A stretch of 64,000 nt of DNA from Fibrobacterota bacterium (GTDB lineage Bacteria > Fibrobacterota > Chitinivibrionia > Chitinivibrionales > Chitinispirillaceae), in the NCBI GenBank assembly GCA_023436145.1, contig JAEZKP010000033.1, positions 77,826 through 141,825 on the forward strand. The letters are read 5' to 3'. Of this stretch, positions 1-8,636 are shown piece by piece. A program made the position numbers and the translations under genes. The notes beneath the pieces are model-generated. The model was not told the origin of the DNA. It made no database searches and worked only from the letters and a program-made list of their open reading frames with translations. Positions within the stretch are counted from its first letter, which is position 1; the number at the start of each line of letters is the position of its first letter.

Positions 1-361
1 ATCGACACGGAACTTTATTTAAACGGTACTCACTTTCTCCACTGCGGTAAATGCGTCTGGTGATGGAGATCTCCCGGTATTCCACAGGAAGAACCCCTTT
101 ATTGTTCTCAATAACCAGGGTAACTTCAGCCATATTGAGTGGTTGTCGCTTTTGAGTACCGGAAAAAATCACATCATTCATATTCGAACTTCGAAGCATA
201 GAGGCTTTCTGCTCACCAAAAACCCATCTTATGGCATCAACAACATTACTTTTCCCGCACCCATTCGGACCAACTACAGCAGTCATTCCCGTGCCAAACT
301 GTATTTCAGTTTTATCCGCAAAAGATTTGAAGCCGAATATAAAAAGCTTCCGTAAAATCAT
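1..361 (-). CDS. smc: Chromosome segregation SMC ATPase, N-terminal part (runs off the left edge)
   Basis: The minus strand reads 120 codons from an ATG at 361 to the window edge without a stop. The start is typical SMC: a hydrophobic beta strand, then KSFADKTEIQFG, then a Walker A loop GPNGCGKSN, followed by DAIRWVFGEQ and a signature-region lead-in. SMC proteins form ring-shaped condensin-like ATPases with ScpA/ScpB that organise and segregate the chromosome. A GAGGG lies about ten bases before the ATG. Only the N-terminal head lobe is visible; coiled coils, hinge and C-terminal head would lie outside. RecN or RecF are alternatives, but the VFGEQ..LR block is SMC-specific. Confidence 0.93.
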   Translation of the reverse strand, partial: MILRKLFIFGFKSFADKTEIQFGTGMTAVVGPNGCGKSNVVDAIRWVFGEQKASMLRSSNMNDVIFSGTQKRQPLNMAEVTLVIENNKGVLPVEYREISITRRIYRSGESEYRLNKVPCR

Positions 362-754
362 GAAGAAAATCCCTCACTACTTTCCTGTGAAACAGAATAT
401 TTCAAAGCAGAATACTACCATACATTGTCCGATTAATCTATTCAAGATACAACATATTGGGCCAGTAGTCAAGTCGGACCGTAGTGTCTGAAATTTGAAA
501 GTAAAACACCATTACCCCGGCCCGGCACCCAATCCGCCAGGAAAATAAGTATTCCACTAAAATGGCGGTCGTATCTTGAAGTTTGTTGCACCTAAACAAT
601 TAAGCAGTTTCTGGCAAGATGAACCGGAGTAGTATTAAGATTGATGCAAAATGCTCACTCCTAATCATTATTTATATGTTCAAAATAGTGTATAAAAAAG
701 GTATAGGCAATCGAATAATAAGTCACTACAGAGACCTTTATTCAGCAGTTTTAT
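362..754. other. Intergenic region upstream of smc, no gene recognised
   Basis: I see no convincing coding sequence. A short plus-strand frame at 619-825 has no Shine-Dalgarno sequence and overlaps the neighbouring gene. The only structure is a perfect 10-bp inverted repeat, TTCAAGATAC at 441-450 and GTATCTTGAA at 571-580, flanking a GC-rich patch. The 9-mer TAGTGTCTG at 482-490 equals the tip of the terminal repeat of the element at 62059-62374, which may be chance. Confidence 0.5.
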
Positions 755-1141
755 TCAATTTGCCGGTGGCGGGAACAATAAATCCAAAAGTGCAGTATGG
801 AACTGAACAAGCTCTCCCATTTTAAATTTCTGATTTTCCCTCAGCTCATCCATTACAGACTGGGAAAGCAATTTCAATCCCTTATCCGGATAGCGCTTTA
901 GAAAACGTATTATAAAACTGATCGGCTTTTTCTTAATTTTTCGAATCAGTGCAATGTTCTCGGATACTTCCAATTTACTTTCCAGTATCTTTTGCATAAA
1001 CAGAATGCATAAACGGATCTTGTGATTACTGTTTACCCATCCACATTCATTCAATGCATCGGCAATAGTTCTGGCAAGCATTTCTGAGCCTGCCCACGGA
1101 TATTGACCAATATGATTCCCGGTAGCTTCAAGGTTATCCAT
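755..1141 (-). CDS. Hypothetical protein, 128 aa
   Basis: I do not recognise a family. The protein is soluble, with no signal peptide or membrane segment, and is rich in Lys, Leu and Ile, probably mostly helical. It contains a short aromatic stretch (IGQYPWAGSEML) near the N-terminus and ends in a proline-rich tail. I chose the ATG at 1141 because an AGGAAAG sits five to six bases upstream. A GTG at 1189 would add 16 residues. The gene stands alone between smc and the acetolactate decarboxylase gene, with about 400 bases without genes on each side, so context gives no functional hint. Moderate confidence that it is a real gene. Confidence 0.55.
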   Translation of the reverse strand: MDNLEATGNHIGQYPWAGSEMLARTIADALNECGWVNSNHKIRLCILFMQKILESKLEVSENIALIRKIKKKPISFIIRFLKRYPDKGLKLLSQSVMDELRENQKFKMGELVQFHTALLDLLFPPPAN

Positions 1142-1539
1142 TATTTTCTTTCCTGAACAAAATATGAAGGGAGCATCTTTCTTATTCACAATCAGATTAA
1201 GTTGTTAAAATCCGAGAAAACCGGCTGCAAACTATCTTTATATTTCTTTACTTTTTCTGAGTTGCCTGTAACTACTAAACTGCAAAAAATGTACCTCTTT
1301 CGATTTTAAATCACAACTCAATTTTCCCTAAACCAGAAATAACATTCTGAATAATCCTGATTCACCCTTTCCCTCCAGGTTAGAAACTTTTATACTCTGA
1401 AATTCGACCACAAAATCAGGCTTTTCATTCTTTAAAATCCGGCACCCTTCTTTTCAAATCATATAACACCTTATTACCAGATCAGATTCCGGCTTCTTTT
1501 CAAATCTGAAATTAATAGCCCGTACCCGATATAGCGATA
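1142..1539. other. Intergenic region, no gene recognised
   Basis: No open frame of credible composition is present. The 14-mer CTTCTTTTCAAATC occurs twice about 47 bases apart (near 1448 and 1495), a short direct repeat of unknown meaning. I see no clear terminator for the decarboxylase gene. Confidence 0.4.
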
Positions 1540-2310
1540 TTACCTTTCAACTTTCCTTAGCTCCTCCTCCTTATCTCTTGTCAGATCAGCATAAGAAAAC
1601 TCCTTATCATGAGGTAAAAGAATCCGGTAGGAATCGCTTCGATCAATTTCAATAATTAAGCTGTCTGCTTTCATGGATAACAGATGACCTCCTGCATTCC
1701 TGCTTTCATTCAAAAGGTGCAGATGATAACCAGACACATTCAATCCTTTGACATAGGGAGGGCAGCGGAAACCCACCAGAGTCCCGCGCATATTGTTGAA
1801 TGTAAAAGTTTGCTGCTTACTGGTGATTTCAGATAATGGCCTGTATGGAGGCTTTTGCGCTGGAACACTGCGGGCAGTCGCGGAGATAAAATGACCGCTT
1901 ATCTTAATTGCATATAGATAATTAACCGATACTATCAGGCTATCGATCTTTTTCTCCAGCAGTTCCAGATTAAGGGTGTCTTTGCAGACTATACTGGTAT
2001 CTGATTCAAAAAAAGTCACAGCAGCAAAAGGAGTCTTTAAAGATGAATTCACCCTGAGAACTTTTCCATCTGCTCTTACCTGGTAAGATACACCATCCAA
2101 CACCACCATCTCTCCATCGAGGCTATTAAAGGTACCCAACCCAAAATCTCCAAATTTAAGTAACTGCCCGATATTTACCTCTCCATCATAAATCCCACCC
2201 AATAACGCATCTATGGTGGAAATCTGAAGTACCTCATCATTTCTATTAATTTGCGCCCCAGCAAGAGAAAAAGCTATAAATACGGTTAAACCGATTTGCC
2301 AGCAGTTCAT
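1540..2310 (-). CDS. budA: Alpha-acetolactate decarboxylase with signal peptide
   Basis: The enzyme converts alpha-acetolactate to acetoin and CO2. Residues 1-19 form a plausible signal peptide, followed by the family blocks IDALLGGIYDGEV, FGDFGLGTFNSLDGEMVVLDG and GYHLHLLNESRNAGGHLL. The zinc-binding histidines correspond to H196, H198 and H209. E67 and R175 match the conserved active-site acid and arginine, and a Glu lies near the C-terminus as in the family. Length (256 aa) is normal. Export is known for some Bacillus-type enzymes. The gene is monocistronic, lying after a 297-base gap from the efflux operon end. No acetolactate synthase or butanediol dehydrogenase gene is nearby, so a full acetoin pathway is not shown here. 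Confidence 0.92.
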   Translation of the reverse strand: MNCWQIGLTVFIAFSLAGAQINRNDEVLQISTIDALLGGIYDGEVNIGQLLKFGDFGLGTFNSLDGEMVVLDGVSYQVRADGKVLRVNSSLKTPFAAVTFFESDTSIVCKDTLNLELLEKKIDSLIVSVNYLYAIKISGHFISATARSVPAQKPPYRPLSEITSKQQTFTFNNMRGTLVGFRCPPYVKGLNVSGYHLHLLNESRNAGGHLLSMKADSLIIEIDRSDSYRILLPHDKEFSYADLTRDKEEELRKVER

Positions 2311-2369
2311 AAAACACCTCCATTAATCAGTATGAAATAACTCCAGATCTGTGGAAAAGATGCATTGTC

Positions 2370-2392
2370 TTTGTCACCATCGAAGTGACAAA
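2370..2392. promoter_or_regulatory. Dyad upstream of the acetolactate decarboxylase gene
   Basis: TTTGTCAC (2370-2377) and GTGACAAA (2385-2392) form a perfect 8-bp dyad with a 7-base centre, 60-82 bases before the start codon. The position fits an operator, but no regulator gene is adjacent. It lacks a T-tract, so it is not a good terminator. The rest of the 2311-2607 gap shows nothing else. Confidence 0.3.
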
Positions 2393-2607
2393 ATGATATG
2401 ATGCCTGCTCTCCATCTTATTCTGCTAAACCAGATAGATGCAAAAGTCTGGTGTAATATAGATTTTATTCAACGAAAGAGAAATTGAAGAATGAAAGAAG
2501 TATTACAAAGTGTTATAGCAATACTCGTTTCTCCTGAATTTTACCGGATAGAATTCGTTCCTGCATTACAGTAGCTTTTTCGGTAATCAGCTCCTGGGAG
2601 GCTGAAG

Positions 2608-5600
2608 TTACTGCGCATTGCTGCTTACGCCTCGCCTTTCCAGAAGAGAACCATCTTTGAGGTAAAGATCAGTAAGAGCTTTCACATAAGCTACAGCAGC
2701 CCGTGCTTCATCGAGTTGTGCAATAGTTAAATCGCGCTGAACCTGTAAAACCACATACTCTGTAGTCTTTCCCGCAGAAATTCTTGCCTGCTCTGCAGCA
2801 AGCTTCTCCTGCTGAAGCATACGGGCGGTCCCTGCTTTCTCTATCATCTGAAGTGAACGTTGCACTTCGGTCCACGCACTGCGGATATCCAGCTCCACTA
2901 ATCGCTCTATATTCTCCAAAGATAGCTGCAGCTGTTTTTTGGAAAGTTGAGATTTTCTGTACCTTTCACGCGCAGCACCGTTAGTTACCGGCATTGAAAG
3001 CGATAAACCAGCACCGATAGATTTCTGATTATCCAGATTCTGGGAGAATACATCTCCGAACGATTCAGCATAGGTGGTACCACCCAATCTTAAAAAAAGA
3101 TCCAGTTTCGGGAGAAGACCGTTTCTGGTCTGCACTATTTCCAGTTCACCCCGTTTTGCCAGAAGATGTGCCTGACGCAGATCCGGTCGGTATTTCTTTG
3201 ATATCTGCAGATGATGATGTAAAGAATCTGGAACCTGCGGTTCTGGCGGTTTATCGATAAACACAATCGGTTTTTCCCACTCTGCAAGAGTATCGTTAAC
3301 CAGATAAGCCAGTCTGTATTTCTTTTGCTGGAGCGCAGTCCGGGAATTAATCAGATCTTTTTCCCTGGATGCCACTTCAGCTTTAACTGTTACCAGGTCA
3401 AGCGGAGCGATCTTACCCACTCTTAAGCGTTCATTGGACTCATTTAACAGCCTTTTAGCGAGCTCCATCGACTGGTGATAAATCGCAATCTCCTGTTCTG
3501 CAAGATAGGCATCCCAGTATGCATATTCGGTTTCTGCTATCAGCTTTTGTGCATACCCGGCCAACTCCTCCTGCCTGAGTTCCAGGTCAATTGATGCTTT
3601 CCGCACCGGAACCAGATTGACACCCAAGCCACCACCCTGAAGTAGAGCCTGAGTGACAGAAAACTCAAAAGCCCGCTCATATCTTCCATATTTCGGGATA
3701 GCAGCTCCTGAAATCTTAAGATTAGTACCACTTGGCAAATATTCTTCTACAGATAATGTGCCTCTATGGTAAAGCACAGAGGAGTCGGTATTATCCGGAA
3801 TACGCTTCTGTTCATAGGATAAATTTACAGAAGGCTCGAATCGATAGCGATTTTCCCAGACTGTGGCATCTGCAAAATCAACATCAATCTTTTCAATACG
3901 GATAAGAGGATTTTTGGTAACCGCCCGGTTCAGTGCGTTTTCCAGTGAAATTTCAGCAGTATCACCGGTTTGGGCTAATGCCGAATTAAAAAACGCAGAT
4001 ATGCTGATAATACTTATAATGACTATAGCATTAGCCGGTTTAAGCCTGCTCTTTTCCCTGAGAATTTTCTTTCTATGGTGTCGCTCTTCAACAATGGAAT
4101 ATATGACTGGAATAAGGACCAGTGTGATAAGAGTAGCTGCAACCAAACCACCAATAACCACCCGTGCCATAGGTGCCTGCGTTTCTCCACCTTCACCCAA
4201 AGCCAAAGCTAAAGGTAAAAGACCCAACACAGTAGTTGAAGTACTCATAAGAATCGGTCTAAGCCTTCGCACTCCGGCAGTTTTAATTGCATTTCTCAAC
4301 TCAAGTTTTTGTTCTCTTCGCAGCCGGTTCATAAAATCAATCAGCACTATGGCATTATTCACCACTATGCCCGCAAGAATTATACACCCAATAAAAGCCT
4401 GTACCGAAAAAGGTGTACCAGTGATAAAGAGAATGGCAACAACACCGATCAGTCCCATCGGTATTGACGAAAGGATTATGAGGGGATCTTTAAAAGACTC
4501 GAACTGTCCGGCCATCACCAGATAGATCAGCATAATGGCCATGAATATTCCCACTAAAAGTTCTTTGAAAGCTTTCTGCTGCTCTTCATAATCTCCACGG
4601 ATCAGCACCGCAAAATCAGAGGGAATTGATATTTGGTTTATCCTGCTGCGCACATCCTCCACCACTGAACCCAAATCCCTGCCCGCATAGTTTACATTGA
4701 CAGTCACTATCCGTTCACGATCCCTGCGCTCTATCTGCACAGGTCCGTTTCCTTCTTTTATCTCTGCAACATTCTGTAAGGTAACAGACACACCGTTTTT
4801 ATTAACCAGAGAGAGATTGGCAAGCTGCTCAATACGCAAGCGTTGATCTTTTGCCAACTGAACCATAATATTATATTCTTTACCATCGCGACGAATTGCA
4901 GTGGCCCGTGTTCCACCCATGGCTGTCTGAACCGCAGTTCCTATCTGATGAGCGGAAAAACCCAGATCAGCGGCTTTCTGACGGTTTATTTTAATTACGA
5001 ATTCCGGCATCCCAGCTTCCCGGCTCACCTTGGTATCAGTTACTCCGGGGACATCACTGATTAATCTGGAAATTTGCTCCGCCAGCTGCTGACCGGTATG
5101 CAGATCATAACCACGCAATTCCACATCTATAGAGCTTCCCTGATTGGTTCCCATTCTTAAGAGAAAGAATCCCTGCCCCTCACGAACCCGTATTGTGGCA
5201 CCGGGAATACCCCTTAAAGCAGCACGCAAACTATTGGCAATCTGAGCGGAAGAGCGGTTTCTTTTTGCTTTGGGAACCAGCGACACCCTGATATCAGCAG
5301 TGTGTCCACCCGAAGAACCCCAGCCCCCACCACCAACATTTGACACTATATATTCGGCTTCCGGCACTTCCCTGCTTACCACTGATTCTATCCCAAAAAC
5401 AGTACTGTCAAGAAGCTCCAGTCTGGTACCAACCTCCATCTCCACATTGACGCGCACTTCACCTTCATCTGCACTGGGCATAAGCTCCATACCAACGAGC
5501 GGAACCATTATAATTGAGATGCTAAGCAGTACAACCGAAACGAGCAGGACTGTTTTCCGGTGATTTAGCGCCCAGCTTAGGACTTTTCCATATGATTGCT

Positions 5601-7146
5601 CCAATGAATTGTAAATCTTTTCCACTCGCTTGAAAAAACGGTATATCGATTTTTTCTCTTCTCCGGGATTATTCATTCTCAGAAATTTTGATGAAAGCAT
5701 GGGAATCAGAGTTATAGCAGCAAAAAGAGAACAGGTTAGAGAAAATGATACCACGTAAGCCAGTTGCCTGAACATAATTCCTGAAATACCTCTGATAAAG
5801 ATTACCGGAAAAAACACCACCAGTGTAGTCAAGGTACTGGCAAATACAGCTGAAACGACTTCTGAAGCACCCTTGAGTGCACTTTCAGTTGCATTCATGC
5901 CCTTTTCCCGATGATGGAAAATGTTGTCAAGCACTACGATTGCATTGTCAACCAGCATTCCTATTCCCAGAGCCAATCCACCGAAAGTCATCATATTAAG
6001 AGTAAGGCCTCCAAAGTAGACCAATGCAAATGTGGCTATAATAGAAACCGGAATGGTGGTGGCAATAATTATGGTACTTGATATATTCCTCAGAAAAAGC
6101 AGCAGAACTATTATTGCGATGGCTCCTCCGAGTATTAGACTGTTACCCACACCACTTATTGAACTTTCAATAAAAGTGGCAGTGTTGGTCAGCGGAATTA
6201 TTTTTAACTGGGGAATATCCCGGTTTATATTTTGAATCTCCTTTAATACTCCTTTGGCAACTGCTACAGTGTTGACCCCTGACTGTTTGGTAACTGAAAG
6301 TCGAAGTCCGGGCTTCTGGTTGATCCTGACCACCGAAGTAATCTCCGCCATCCCATCAGAAACATCTGCGATTTCTCCTATGGTCACCGGTACACCATCC
6401 CGTACGGCAACTATAGCACTACGCACATCATCCAGATTGTTATACTCTGCAAAAGTTCTGACAATGACCTCTTTACTTCCTTTATAAACAGTGCCTGCAG
6501 GGATATTACGGTTTTCCTGTTGAAATGTACTTACAATCATATCAGGAGAAATTTTCAAAGCTTCCAGTGCAGCAGCTTTAATGGCAACCGATATCTCACG
6601 ACTTTCTCCACCCCGTATATCCACAGAAGCCACTCCGGGACAGCGCTCAAGACGATACTGCACCTGATCATCGATTAACTGACGCACTTCAAGCGGCTCA
6701 AGTTCTGAAGAAACTCCCAATATCATTATGGGAAATGAAGATACATCAAACTTGCGGATAAACGGACGTTCCACATCTTCAGGCAGACGGTTTAAGGTTC
6801 TGTCAATCCGGTCACGAATATCATTGACAGCTTCATCCAGATTAGTTCCCCAGACAAATTGAACTCTGATACGACTTGTTCCTTCTGAAGAAGTGGATGA
6901 GATCTCCTCGATGCCTTGTATCCCGGCTAACGATGATTCCAGTGGACGCGTAATCAGCTCTTCCATCTCCTGAGGTCCGGCATTACCATAATCAGTAATT
7001 ACAGTGACCACCGGATTAGTGATCTCAGGCATCAGATCTATTGGCAGGCGCCAGAGTGAAAAAAGTCCGACTATTATTATTATTACGTAAACTACTGTAG
7101 TGAGTATAGGGCGCTTGATGGGAAGCGATAAAAAGCCATTGCTCAT
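2608..7146 (-). CDS. RND efflux pump fused to a TolC-like outer-membrane factor
   Basis: A 1512-residue fusion. Residues 1 to about 1022 are a complete RND permease of the AcrB/HAE type: N-terminal membrane helix, two periplasmic porter/docking blocks, and the helix-4 motif GIGMLVDNAIVVLDN with the proton-relay Asp. Residues 1039-1058 form a second signal-like hydrophobic stretch ending SALA-Q. From 1059 to the end is a TolC-type outer-membrane efflux domain with its two helical hairpin repeats. The frame is continuous and no ATG, GTG or TTG lies in frame at the junction, so a separate start is unlikely. Signal peptidase cleavage after 1058 would release two mature proteins. The start overlaps the adaptor gene stop by four bases. 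CusA-TolC fusions are known in Bacteroidota. The substrate is unknown. Confidence 0.93.
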   Translation of the reverse strand: MSNGFLSLPIKRPILTTVVYVIIIIVGLFSLWRLPIDLMPEITNPVVTVITDYGNAGPQEMEELITRPLESSLAGIQGIEEISSTSSEGTSRIRVQFVWGTNLDEAVNDIRDRIDRTLNRLPEDVERPFIRKFDVSSFPIMILGVSSELEPLEVRQLIDDQVQYRLERCPGVASVDIRGGESREISVAIKAAALEALKISPDMIVSTFQQENRNIPAGTVYKGSKEVIVRTFAEYNNLDDVRSAIVAVRDGVPVTIGEIADVSDGMAEITSVVRINQKPGLRLSVTKQSGVNTVAVAKGVLKEIQNINRDIPQLKIIPLTNTATFIESSISGVGNSLILGGAIAIIVLLLFLRNISSTIIIATTIPVSIIATFALVYFGGLTLNMMTFGGLALGIGMLVDNAIVVLDNIFHHREKGMNATESALKGASEVVSAVFASTLTTLVVFFPVIFIRGISGIMFRQLAYVVSFSLTCSLFAAITLIPMLSSKFLRMNNPGEEKKSIYRFFKRVEKIYNSLEQSYGKVLSWALNHRKTVLLVSVVLLSISIIMVPLVGMELMPSADEGEVRVNVEMEVGTRLELLDSTVFGIESVVSREVPEAEYIVSNVGGGGWGSSGGHTADIRVSLVPKAKRNRSSAQIANSLRAALRGIPGATIRVREGQGFFLLRMGTNQGSSIDVELRGYDLHTGQQLAEQISRLISDVPGVTDTKVSREAGMPEFVIKINRQKAADLGFSAHQIGTAVQTAMGGTRATAIRRDGKEYNIMVQLAKDQRLRIEQLANLSLVNKNGVSVTLQNVAEIKEGNGPVQIERRDRERIVTVNVNYAGRDLGSVVEDVRSRINQISIPSDFAVLIRGDYEEQQKAFKELLVGIFMAIMLIYLVMAGQFESFKDPLIILSSIPMGLIGVVAILFITGTPFSVQAFIGCIILAGIVVNNAIVLIDFMNRLRREQKLELRNAIKTAGVRRLRPILMSTSTTVLGLLPLALALGEGGETQAPMARVVIGGLVAATLITLVLIPVIYSIVEERHHRKKILREKSRLKPANAIVIISIISISAFFNSALAQTGDTAEISLENALNRAVTKNPLIRIEKIDVDFADATVWENRYRFEPSVNLSYEQKRIPDNTDSSVLYHRGTLSVEEYLPSGTNLKISGAAIPKYGRYERAFEFSVTQALLQGGGLGVNLVPVRKASIDLELRQEELAGYAQKLIAETEYAYWDAYLAEQEIAIYHQSMELAKRLLNESNERLRVGKIAPLDLVTVKAEVASREKDLINSRTALQQKKYRLAYLVNDTLAEWEKPIVFIDKPPEPQVPDSLHHHLQISKKYRPDLRQAHLLAKRGELEIVQTRNGLLPKLDLFLRLGGTTYAESFGDVFSQNLDNQKSIGAGLSLSMPVTNGAARERYRKSQLSKKQLQLSLENIERLVELDIRSAWTEVQRSLQMIEKAGTARMLQQEKLAAEQARISAGKTTEYVVLQVQRDLTIAQLDEARAAVAYVKALTDLYLKDGSLLERRGVSSNAQ

Positions 7147-8381
7147 TTCTTCACCTCTCCAGTAGTTTTCATATTTTTATTTGCCTTTTTTGATACTTCT
7201 TTTTTGGAATCTCCTTCAGGTGTTCTTGAATTCAATCCGCTTGAAATCCTGTTTCCATCGGTAAGCAAATGATTTCCCACTGTAACAACCCGGCCATTAA
7301 GTACAGGGTGAAGTACTTCGACCTTGTCACCATCTATAATACCTGTCTTTACCGGAATAAAATGCACGGTTGCTGAATCACTGGTCAGAAAAACAGCATC
7401 AGTACCATTGCGATTGACTATCGCAGTCAGGGGAACAATCTGGGCAGAATCTTTCTGCGCCAGGATCACTTCTACACGGGCAAACATGCCAGGCATCAGA
7501 AACAAAGAATCATTCACCACCGATACTTCCACTACCGCAGTTCTGGTAGAAGTCTGAAATAGCGGCGATATGGAAGATACTTTTCCTGTAAATTTTTTCT
7601 CCGGAAGAGCATCTACGGTGATATACGCTTTCTGACCAATGCTGATATTGTGGTAGTCACGCTCCGAAATTGACATCTCCACATAAACGGTATCGATTCC
7701 TACGATGGTTAATACAGGGGAATTGACCGAAAGGAGTGCTCCACCGTCGGTATGGCGAACTGCAATATAACCTGCTTGCGCAGAACGGATTGTAGTGTAA
7801 TCAAGGCGAGTCCTGGCCTGAGCCAGTGATGCCTCTCGTTGCTCAAGTTGAGCCCGGGCAAGATCAAGCCTGGATTTCTGAGTGGCATACTGGGTCTCAA
7901 TAGCATCGAGTTCTGCCTGAGAAACAATCCCCTTTTCAACCAGTTCCCTTACCCTTTGCATCTCTTTTTCTGCAAAAAGCAACTGTGCCTCTGATTCCTT
8001 TACCGATGCCTGACTTACCGCCACCTGGGCCTTAGCTTCCTGAACTGCCTGTAGATATTCGGTGTCATCGATTTTTCCTACAGCCTCATTTACTCCTGTT
8101 TTTGCTCCAATCCGCTTTGAAATATTTGAAAGTCGGCCAGCCACTTTTGCTGCGACAACATAAGAATATGCAGCTTTAACTGTTCCGCTGAATTCGCGGT
8201 TTCTCATTACAGCACCATAGGTAACCGGAACCGTCTGAACTGCCACAGCCGCTGCTCCACCAGCACGGTTCTGTCCACTGGATAACTTACCGGTTTCTGA
8301 AGACTTGGGTCTGTAAGCAATGTAGAGCAGTATGAATGTAATCAGTAATGTTACACCACTGACAATCAGTTTTTTTTTCAT
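7143..8381 (-). CDS. RND efflux periplasmic adaptor (membrane fusion protein, HlyD/AcrA family)
   Basis: It links the inner-membrane pump to the outer-membrane channel. An N-terminal membrane anchor (MKKKLIVSG..) is followed by a low-complexity linker, a barrel-sandwich hybrid split by a helical hairpin (residues about 110-190, Ala/Gln/Glu-rich coiled coil), the returning lipoyl half (DYTTIRSAQAGYIAV), a beta-barrel and a membrane-proximal domain. The C-terminus is an unusual Lys/Ser-rich tail. I prefer the ATG at 8381, preceded by GGGTGG, over a GTG twelve bases upstream. It is first in a two-gene operon and its stop overlaps the fused pump start (ATGA), implying translational coupling. Confidence 0.92.
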   Translation of the reverse strand: MKKKLIVSGVTLLITFILLYIAYRPKSSETGKLSSGQNRAGGAAAVAVQTVPVTYGAVMRNREFSGTVKAAYSYVVAAKVAGRLSNISKRIGAKTGVNEAVGKIDDTEYLQAVQEAKAQVAVSQASVKESEAQLLFAEKEMQRVRELVEKGIVSQAELDAIETQYATQKSRLDLARAQLEQREASLAQARTRLDYTTIRSAQAGYIAVRHTDGGALLSVNSPVLTIVGIDTVYVEMSISERDYHNISIGQKAYITVDALPEKKFTGKVSSISPLFQTSTRTAVVEVSVVNDSLFLMPGMFARVEVILAQKDSAQIVPLTAIVNRNGTDAVFLTSDSATVHFIPVKTGIIDGDKVEVLHPVLNGRVVTVGNHLLTDGNRISSGLNSRTPEGDSKKEVSKKANKNMKTTGEVKK

Positions 8382-8577
8382 TTGTGGAACCACCCGTTTA
8401 GATTAAATAAATTTCTGGTTTATGTTACCTGAAAATCAGAGCACAATCTGAAAAGAAGAATCCAACTTCACCAGTCATTATCATCAAAGATAAAACTCCA
8501 AAATGACCGGATATTTTAGATGCAGCAAAACAATTTTTGTTACACAACAACTCTGCAAGACTCACTTAGGATAAAAC

Positions 8578-8612
8578 AAAAAAAGATACTTTCGCATTAT
8601 GGAAAGTATCTT
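8578..8612 (-). terminator. Intrinsic terminator after the Tex-family gene
   Basis: Read on the minus strand, AAGATACTTTC pairs with GAAAGTATCTT (8583-8593 with 8602-8612) around an 8-base loop and is followed by a run of T (8578-8584 on the plus strand are A). It lies 25 bases past the stop of the Tex-like gene. Confidence 0.8.
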
Positions 8613-8636
8613 AAAAATTCTTGAAAAAAAAAGAAA

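Noticed and set aside
441..580. 10-bp inverted repeat (TTCAAGATAC / GTATCTTGAA) as a possible MITE or insertion
   Set aside because: Only 10 bp match, no target duplication, and no internal arms; kept as a note, not called as an element.
619..825. Plus-strand 68-codon ORF downstream of smc
   Set aside because: No ribosome site, overlaps the neighbouring gene and has no recognisable composition or domain.
3863..4525. Plus-strand ORF of 220 codons inside the RND-TolC gene
   Set aside because: It is antisense to conserved RND and linker sequence, lacks a ribosome site and shows no family resemblance.
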